Positions 57,388 to 64,000 of a DNA stretch of 64,000 nucleotides are shown here, piece by piece. A model generated the notes under the pieces. It ran no database searches and was not told the DNA's origin. It saw only the letters and a list, made by a program, of their open reading frames with translations. Both the position numbers and the translations under genes were made by a program. Origin of the DNA: Rugalucina vietnamica (taxonomy: Eukaryota; Mollusca; Bivalvia; Lucinida; Lucinidae); assembly GCA_964017185.1 (NCBI GenBank), contig OZ024869.1:55888761-55952760 (forward strand). The letters run 5' to 3'. Position 1 is the stretch's first letter. The number at the start of each line of letters is the position of its first letter.

Positions 57388-57638
57388 GTGAATAAAAACC
57401 TGCTACAAGTGTGTTTCAGAAGTAAATATGCATTTTTTTTATACTGCTTTTAAATCAAAATTGACCTGTGACATATGTGATTTCATGTCACATCAAAAAC
57501 CGGCATCGATCATATTCGTCACAAAATATGTTACATTTATGCTTGATTTCCGAGTTGTAACACATGTTACATATGTGATCATATATGTAACAGGTGTTAC
57601 ATATATGATTTGTTACAAATATGATCCAACACACGTTT

Positions 57639-58230
57639 TAGCTCACCTGAGCCAAAGACTATTAGGTGAGCTTAAAGGATATGCACTCGTATGCTATGTT
57701 GCCCGTCGTTGGCGTTGTTGTTTTCATTCAGAATTTCAAACATTTCTGACACCGCTCAGCTAATCAAAGCTAAACTTCATGTGAAGATTAGAGTTTATAT
57801 AAATGGCCACTTCACTTCTCTTGAACCAGTGGACCAATTTCAACAAAACTTTGTATGTAGCATTGCGGACTCTGGCTCATAATTTGTATAAATTGTGACC
57901 TTTGGTTGACCTTGACCTATTTTACGGCATGATCAGATTTCTTCACGTAGGTTTTTCAATGGTAAAAATGTCATTTCTTGACCTTTGCCAAATATCACTA
58001 ACATATTAAAATTAAAGCTTTATTTTCTCAGAAACGCATTGAGAAAAAAGGTTCACTGACTGAGTAATGGGTTTTTAGAATGTGTTGTAGCCAATGACCC
58101 GATAATTAGCAAAAAACAGATATTTACTGAGTTAATGAAGTTATGTGAGTAATGAAGCTCAAAGTATATTTGGACCTTAGCCAAAAGTTATATTTTTCCA
58201 AAGACCAATTTCAGGTGAGCGTTCTCCGGA
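57639..58230 (+). mobile_element. GCTCACCTGAGC element, copy 4
   Basis: TTTTAGCTCACCTGAGCC and TTAGGTGAGCTTAAAGGAT open it, with GCCCGTCGTTGGCG after. CAGGTGAGCGTTCTCCGGAC closes it. The middle (ACCAGTGGACCAATTTC, GTGACCTTTGGTTGACCTTG) resembles other mollusc elements of this type. Confidence 0.6.
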
Positions 58231-59323
58231 CCATTTGTCTTCTGGTTCTTCTTTGTCTGTATATTTTGGCCAGAAATTCATCATGCTTTTTTGGACTTTA
58301 AACATACACAGCGTTAATAAAGCAGACTTATTCTTGAGTGGCTTTATTTCGATTTCGATTATAGAAAGGAGATTACTGTAAAGTAATGTGGATAATGTGT
58401 ATATTTTAATTTCAGCTCATTGGTGATAAGTGATACGCTGTAGGCAAGTTGGCTCTCGCAACGTTGGTCTGCGTTTTCAGCATTTAGAGTATGTAAGGTG
58501 TCCCTTTAACTTGAAAGACATAGAATATAGCATTAGCTTGTAGTGATACATAGGCATCGTCGTTAATACAATGTTTCATTTTGACGGCAGCATTAAACTT
58601 TCAAACAAACATTTCTTGCACATTTTGCGCGCGGTAATATGGCGACACATTTGTCAAAAATTCTACGTGTTGCGTATTTGAATAGTTTAAGAGTTCGTAT
58701 GTGTGACGTTGCTTTGAAAATAAATGACTAATTATGTCGAAACTCAGCCGATAATAACGATGTCAGTTGCCATAATCTTTCTGAAATTAATTTTGTTGCC
58801 CATAAATCGTGCAAAATCATATACTGTCATAAAGCATATATTTTCGTTCATTATCCACGCTGTAGCAGTTATGCAACTCTATAAATTGGGTTCGCCTGGG
58901 ACTGACTTTTTCTTTATCTCGTCAATAACAAAATGACAGCATTATTATTATTATCATAATTATTATGATTTGTATTGAACAAGGTCAATTAGTATGTACA
59001 ACTTGGAGATATTTTATCAACGCATAAAAACAAGGAACTTTTGCGAAGCTGAAATGTTGAAATTTACATACCGGTCCCCTACACAAGCCAACTATGCAAA
59101 ACAGTCGCTGTCATTACTGACCATACATAATAAGATCTAGGTTGCTTATTAGTCATTACGCAAACTTAATTCGTTTGCATAAAACGGGAAGAATTGTAAC
59201 AACAATTTAGGCTTTCATGTTTTGTAATGTCTTGTTTTGGTTCCCACCTGGTGTCTATGGGTTGGAATTTTTAATTTAATTGTATAAATTCCTGTCCTAA
59301 TTTTGACAAGGAACGCTGTTTTT
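58231..59323. other. No gene recognised; 3' flank of RRM-ZZ copy C on the right
   Basis: AT-rich DNA with a small TTATTA repeat near 58941. A degenerate word TTTTTAATTTAATTGTATAA near 59267 is shared with other places in the window. Confidence 0.4.
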
Positions 59324-60195
59324 TTAAAGTTTGAGGAAAGTATGCAATGGATTGTGCTTCTGTTTGTCCTTCTTTGTCATACACGCCGCACAATAATCAA
59401 AGCTAGGACAGTCCTTACACCTAAATCTCACACCCGCAATTGGTGTCGTCCGACAGCCATCACACCGGAAACCAATGTGTATAAAGTCTGGCGGATAATG
59501 ACCGGCATCTAACCTGGTGAACGTGTGCGATGGATCGTGCCGATTATTAGATTTACAGTTTATACATAAATTAAAGTCGGCAAAGCAACAATTGCATCTA
59601 AATCTTGGCCCGACTATTGCTTTTAATCCGCCGCAACCATTGCATTCAACACCATAGTGGATCAGTTTTGCTTTCTCGATCAATGGAAGGCTGATGGCTG
59701 GAGTAGGCCTGGGGTCACTTTTCTTAAGATCTGTAAGTTTCATCTCAGCAATAAATGTGGAAAGTTCTTTTGGTATCATACTCAATTCAATGGTTTGTAG
59801 CGATTCATCTCTATCCAGATATGGTTCGTACTTTTCCACCTCTATCGTTTCACCTTGCATCGTAATTGGTACTTTCTTAAGCACTTCATCAACCGATTCT
59901 GATTGTTCAAATTCAATAATAGCGAACTTATCTGTCTTGTAAAGCTCAACCTGTTTGACAGGACCACCACCTTGACGTTTAGTATGCTCAAAAAACATCT
60001 CAAGATACTCCTCGTCGGCAGTGTCTGGGAGGTTCTTGGTCAACAACTTTGTGTACCTACGAGAAATGGTCCTTGAAGTTATTGCAGTTTGGTCTGAAAA
60101 ATAAAATAAAATAAAAAAAGTATTAATAGCAAATGAATCACAGCGTTGACTAGCAATAATCTTTTAAGAAACATCACAATCACCACTAGCCGCAG

Positions 60196-60227
<32 letters not shown>

Positions 60228-60456
60228 ACAACGACGACGAATGACAACAACAGCAACAACTGCAGACTGCTGTACCTGTCTAAAGTCAAACGTTTCTACG
60301 GAGCGAGAGGGCTCAATTAGTAGCGTGCTCGATTTAATTTCTGCGGCCATTCCCCATCTGCCATCGATTCAGGAAGAGGTTTTGTCACTATTTAGTGGTG
60401 AAAGAAATACAAGCAAAATACTCAGTCTGGTAATATGCATCTGTGAGACTTGGAAC

Positions 60457-60570
60457 AGTTTGGTCAGGATAATTTATCGCTCGATATGACCATAGCCTTG
60501 AAACAGTGTGGTAAGGATGATTTATCGCCCGATATGACCATAGCCGTTGAGCTTGGGCGTAATTCAATAC
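60457..60570 (+). repeat. 54-bp tandem duplication in the intron of RRM-ZZ copy C
   Basis: AACAGTTTGGTCAGGATAAT then TTATCGCTCGATATGACCAT is repeated as AACAGTGTGGTAAGGATGAT then TTATCGCCCGATATGACCAT. CATAGCCGTTGAGCTTGGGC follows and returns again at 60698 after the ACT repeat. Confidence 0.6.
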
Positions 60571-60596
60571 TCGTGATAATAATAAGAATAGAAATA

Positions 60597-60597
<1 letters not shown>

Positions 60598-60638
<41 letters not shown>

Positions 60639-60697
60639 GTTACTACTACTGCTACTACTACTAACTACTACTACTACTACTACTACTTCTACTTCTA
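60598..60697 (+). repeat. ACT trinucleotide microsatellite 1
   Basis: Preceded by GATAATAATAAGAATAGAAA then TAACTACTACT, and flanked on both sides by CATAGCCGTTGAGCTTGGGC. Frames that read through it (poly-Thr, poly-Tyr) are artefacts of the repeat. Confidence 0.9.
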
Positions 60698-60749
60698 CAT
60701 AGCCGTTGAGCTTGGGCGTAAATTAATACTAAAGTCTGTTTCGTAGTGT

Positions 60750-61285
60750 GTGATAATGGTTTTTCGCAGATATTTTACAACTGTTTAAATGTAGAAGAAA
60801 TATTTTCTTGGCACAATTAAGCATCTAGTTTGTCGCAAAAGGTGCAGCAAAACTTTTGAAAATCGATTGACAAATAAAAAAGTTCTGGTCAAAAACATTT
60901 TTGAATAGGGATTTCCTGTACAAAATCTCATGGAAGGGAGGTAAATATTGTCCCGCAAAAAAATTTAAATTCTAACTATTTAATCATGACTGCTAAAAGT
61001 TATTATAAATTGACACAAATGACATACCTGAGACAAAATCTTCATGATCAGGTAAAAATTTTCGAAAAATATGCATTTTCACGATCATCGATTATCTCCC
61101 TTGTCAATGCAAAATGCCTGTGCAAAATTCATTTTGGCCATAAAAACTTCATTTGTTCACCGATTTTCGAAACTTTTGCAGGCCCTATTAGGACAAACAA
61201 AGATCAATATTTTGACATGAAAATAATTTTTCTGTCGTCCCCCATACAAAAATTTCTGCGAAAAACCATTATCAGAGGCAAGTTT
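60750..61285 (+). repeat. Dispersed 500-bp repeat, copy 2
   Basis: Direct relative of the sequence in cholinesterase intron 1 (14925-15425), at a guess about 70 percent alike by eye, here in the intron of RRM-ZZ copy C. It ends against the reverse copy of the 600-bp repeat. Confidence 0.7.
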
Positions 61286-61292
61286 ATAGACT

Positions 61293-61794
61293 TTAGGGAT
61301 CTCCATCGTCGGGCAGCTTACTGAATCTGTTGAGTCCTCGTTTTTGATTCATCATGATTTTTATCATGATTTATCTGTTTGATCTTGATGATTCATTGAC
61401 ATGTTAGAGATTCACCACGAGGACCGAAGAACTAACTAAATGTTATGAACCACTGCAGAAGCTGAGGGTGAGGTTAGGTACCTGTAAAATCGATTTAAGC
61501 CCGCCAGTAATTTTATATTACTGATCGTTCCAAGGCGACACTTCTGTGGTGGTTCTATCGTTTTATGTTTTGGTGTTTAATTTTTTTGTGCTGTTGGCGC
61601 CTTATGCATGTTTTCAAAGTTAAGTTTAGGTAACTGAGTGGCCACCTATTGGGAAAATAGCTGCCCATTCGGCTTACGATATGTTTTCATGGTATAAGTA
61701 CCTGATTGTTAATTTAATTTTTTCCCATTCCGGTTTTTGGAGTGGGAATCTTTTTCTGATTGCGCCTTTCCCTGATCTTTGCCTACTGGTACCT
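61293..61794 (-). repeat. Dispersed 600-bp repeat, reverse copy
   Basis: GGGATCTCCATCGTCGGGCA then GCTTACTGAATC at the left through TTTGCCTACTGGTACC at the right is the reverse of the copy at 16411-17000. Confidence 0.8.
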
Positions 61795-61796
61795 CA

Positions 61797-61819
61797 TGAT
61801 AATAATAAGAATAGTAATA

Positions 61820-61914
<95 letters not shown>

Positions 61915-61915
61915 T
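61797..61915 (+). repeat. ACT trinucleotide microsatellite 2
   Basis: Starts TGATAATAATAAGAATAGTA then ATAACTACTACT, nearly identical to the leader of microsatellite 1. It lies between the 600-bp repeat and the donor side of exon 1 of RRM-ZZ copy C. Confidence 0.9.
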
Positions 61916-62132
61916 AATATAACAATATATAATATTTCCTCACCAGGTTGAATACCAAATGCCATCACCAGTTTCGCCGGTTTTCCTGGTTCGTGCACGA
62001 TTCAGCTGAAAGATCATCCGTTTCATCAATCTGTTGTTTGAGCTTCTCTTTCAGATCCTTAACGTGTCTGTCAGCCAGTTTTACGGAGTATCCCTCATCA
62101 CTATCAGATGTAAGATCCGCTTCGCTCGCCAT

Positions 62133-63389
62133 GATTTTGTGTTTTATACGAAAAATTACTTCCGTATATGTTCACATATATTGTTTAATAATGCACACTT
62201 GTGTTAGAGTGTGTAAAGAAGAAAAATGATAAAGTTATAGTGAGTGTAGAAAAAAGCTCGAGACGACAATTGGTTCATGCAGTACGAAAACTTACCCATG
62301 CAGAGATTTTTTTCAGCAATGAAAAATGAAAATTTTATTGGAAAAATTTTGATGTCTTTAATATTTTTGCCCAAAACATTGATTGTGGGTACACGTTAGA
62401 ACCGCCTCGTCGAGTACCCACAATCTATGTTCTGGATCAAGAAAAATATCAATTTTTTCAAATGAAATTTTCATTGCTGAAAAAAGGTATACCCCTGCAT
62501 ACCCCAGTTTTGCTACATAAAAGTGGGGAACAAGGGGGTATACATTACACGGACATGTCTTCTTGATGTATACAGTGAGAATCTGTTTGTTACATAAATA
62601 TAATGCTCGTTCTGGCACATAATACTCCTCAAGGTTTGATGGTAATCTTTGAACCTAGCTTTAGAAGGTGTTTAGCAATAAGGCTGACATTATCCATGTG
62701 CTCTAAGGAAGTGCGTCCCACTGATATACCACATTTGAATGTTATGTCGTCGGCATATACGTTAACGTTTGACAAAAACATCTATACCCCATTCACTTTA
62801 GTTCAGCCTCATTGAGAGTTGACAAGGGGCTTTATTATAATTGAAAATTGACATGCCTTTACGAAGAAGTTATATCCCGTTAGCTGGAATAAATAGTTCA
62901 GAAATTGAGTTAACATTTTTCAACTTATTCTAAATCTGTATTGTCTAGCCATTCATGCAATATACAGAGATCTTTTTCAGCTGTAAAAATTGAAAATTTT
63001 GTTGGATTTTTTTTTTATTTTATTTTTCTTATTTTTGCTCAAAATACACGTTATAACCGTCTCACTGAGGCGGTTCTAACGAGTACCCATAATCTATATT
63101 TTGGAGCAAAAATAAGACACATAGGTATACCCCTGCATACCCCGGTTGAGCTATATAAAAGTGGGGTTTAAGGTGGTAAACATTACACGAACATGTTTTC
63201 CTGATGTAGTGAAAGTTTTTTTGGACATGAATATGCATTGAAATGTGATCTCATGGAATTAATACTTCTTGATTGACATTTATGAGTCACATCGCGGGAT
63301 AAATATGTATTTGAGAATCCTGTCAGGAATATGATTCCCATGAAGCAGATATACGGTCGATAGTATGTTTTATAATGACGGTCTTGTAA
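62133..63389. other. No gene; two GTTAGAACCGCCTC hairpin repeats (62385-62580, 63045-63215)
   Basis: At 62388, GATTGTGGGTACACGTTAGA then ACCGCCTCGTCGAGTACC is followed by CACAATCTATGTTCTGG. At about 63051, TATAACCGTCTCACTGAGGC then GGTTCTAACGAGTACCC. Both have the downstream words TATACCCCTGCATACCCC and AAAGTGGGG. The promoter region of copy C must lie at the left edge of this stretch. Confidence 0.55.
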
Positions 63390-63497
63390 CCCAGCAGTCA
63401 CATGACGTCATAATGACGTCAGATCGACGTCGATGCGACGTCATGACGTCGCATCGACGTTGATATGCCGTCGTTATGACGTCATGTGCCCGCTGGG
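63390..63497. mobile_element. 108-bp near-perfect palindrome of the CCCAGCAG/TGACGTCA family
   Basis: CCCAGCAGTCACATGACGTC at the left and GACGTCATGTGCCCGCTGGG at the right are inverted, and the whole element reads almost the same on both strands, centred on GACGTCATGACGTC near 63443. AA flanks both sides (63388-63389, 63498-63499). The ends and GACGTC repeats match the two large foldback elements. It is a minimal member of the family, with no room for a gene. Confidence 0.85.
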
Positions 63498-63559
63498 AAT
63501 GAGATGCAACATTACAATCGGGAGTTAAAAGTGCATATATTTGTGTACCTTTGCTGTTA

Positions 63560-63645
63560 CCAAAATTGAATTGCAAGTGTTTCCCATGGTTGTCTGTCAT
63601 TTGAATTTGCAGAGTTGCCCCCATGTTGTAATAGTCGAAACAGCC
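63560..63645 (-). CDS. Candidate partial exon at the right edge
   Basis: On the minus strand a frame reads FDYYNMGATLQIQMTDNHGK then HLQFNFGNSK before AAAG|GTACAC, a plausible phase-1 donor. LQI...GK...QFNF resembles the candidate exon at 55330-55516. No family is recognised and the gene, if real, is on the minus strand with further exons to the left not identified. Confidence 0.25.
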
Positions 63646-64000
63646 GGGTCGAAACAGACTTCAGTTGCAATGTGGTTATCTTACACAATAACAATAATTT
63701 TCAAAGAACTAAGATTTTGACTGAATTATCTTGAATGACGAATTGATAAAACCCAACCGAAGATGCACACACAATATTTTACTTTATTACAAACATGCAT
63801 TCAGCATAGATACACCAATTTTAGTAAACTATATTATACTTTTCATGTTTTTTCTTTTTTTTATTTTCGACCAGGAAGAATCGGTTAATGTGATAGTGAA
63901 AAAGAAATGTTTCATTTTCAACAAATTTCATTGCTAATAAACTGTGACTAGCATCTCGTTTCAAAAATGTTTTATGACAACTCAGAGGATAACGTTTAGT
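63646..64000. other. No gene recognised
   Basis: AT-rich end of the window without coding or repeat signal that I can support. Confidence 0.4.

Larger units (their letters stand above)
59324..62132 (-). pseudogene. RRM-ZZ family copy C, splice structure kept, one-base deletion in exon 1
   Basis: Exon 2 (60093-59324, acceptor TATTTTTCAG|ACC) is fully open for 255 residues: an RRM (LLTKNLPDTADEEYLEMFFE, HTKRQGGGPVKQVELYK, FAIIEFEQSESVDEVL) and two ZZ fingers, CNGC...RFRCNCC...LCINC...H..H and CDGC...RFRCKDC...YCAAC...H..H. Exon 1 (62132-61944, donor CAACCTG|GTGAGG) starts MASEADLTSDSDEGY and aligns with copy B, but after SAE one base is missing, so the reading frame shifts and meets a stop before the donor. 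The homologous reading resumes one base off (VHEPGKPAKLVMAFG). Intron phase and position equal those of copy B. It may be a young pseudogene, an allele, a sequencing slip, or a gene using a later start. I list it as pseudogene with reservation. Confidence 0.6.

Noticed and set aside
60598-61915. Frames with poly-Thr or poly-Tyr stretches across the ACT repeats
   Set aside because: The residues come from the trinucleotide repeat; no flanking domain or splice context.

Overview
The window looks like nuclear DNA from an invertebrate animal, most likely a bivalve mollusc. It is AT-rich, gene-poor and intron-containing (GT/AG junctions with phase-consistent exons). It is crowded with small non-autonomous mobile elements, long tandem arrays inside bigger elements (as in the bivalve pearl/HINE type), microsatellites and hairpins. 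There is no bacterial-style gene packing and no rRNA, tRNA, operon or CRISPR signal. The species cannot be named from the sequence alone.

Layout. 1-13 kb is repeat territory: a 1.3 kb inverted repeat, a 150-bp tandem array split by an hAT-like element with exact 8-bp target duplications, a 1.5 kb element with 325-bp internal repeats, and a mariner-ended 1 kb element. 13.4-20.1 kb is a cholinesterase-type carboxylesterase gene that I assembled as four exons. It has a complete Ser-Glu-His triad, and its last exon, 3.6 kb away, encodes a hydrophobic GPI-anchor-like tail. Its third intron contains a 2.26 kb foldback element made of repeated TGACGTCA motifs. 22-34 kb is almost entirely mobile DNA: a G-tract-ended element with 8-bp target duplications, two pearl/HINE-like elements with long tandem arrays (one hit by a Penelope-like retroelement, the other by a second copy of the foldback element), and several MITEs.

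34-62 kb carries a dispersed family of three minus-strand genes that join a PARP10/14-like RRM to two ZZ zinc fingers. Copy A (34.0-34.9 kb) is a broken pseudogene. Copy B (48.1-50.1 kb) is intact in two exons. Copy C (59.3-62.1 kb) has the same splice structure but a one-base deletion in exon 1. Between A and B are a frameshifted EF-hand (NCS-1-like) relic and an intronless class A GPCR (44.4-45.5 kb). Between B and C is a non-LTR retrotransposon (51.6-54.6 kb) with a 12-bp target duplication and an intact 844-residue reverse-transcriptase frame, but without most of its endonuclease.

The genes show no obvious common pathway. The most interesting items are the RRM-ZZ family, the palindromic TGACGTCA foldback family with two-base A/T target duplications, and the G-tract-ended element. 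All family assignments are by eye from motifs; no search was run.
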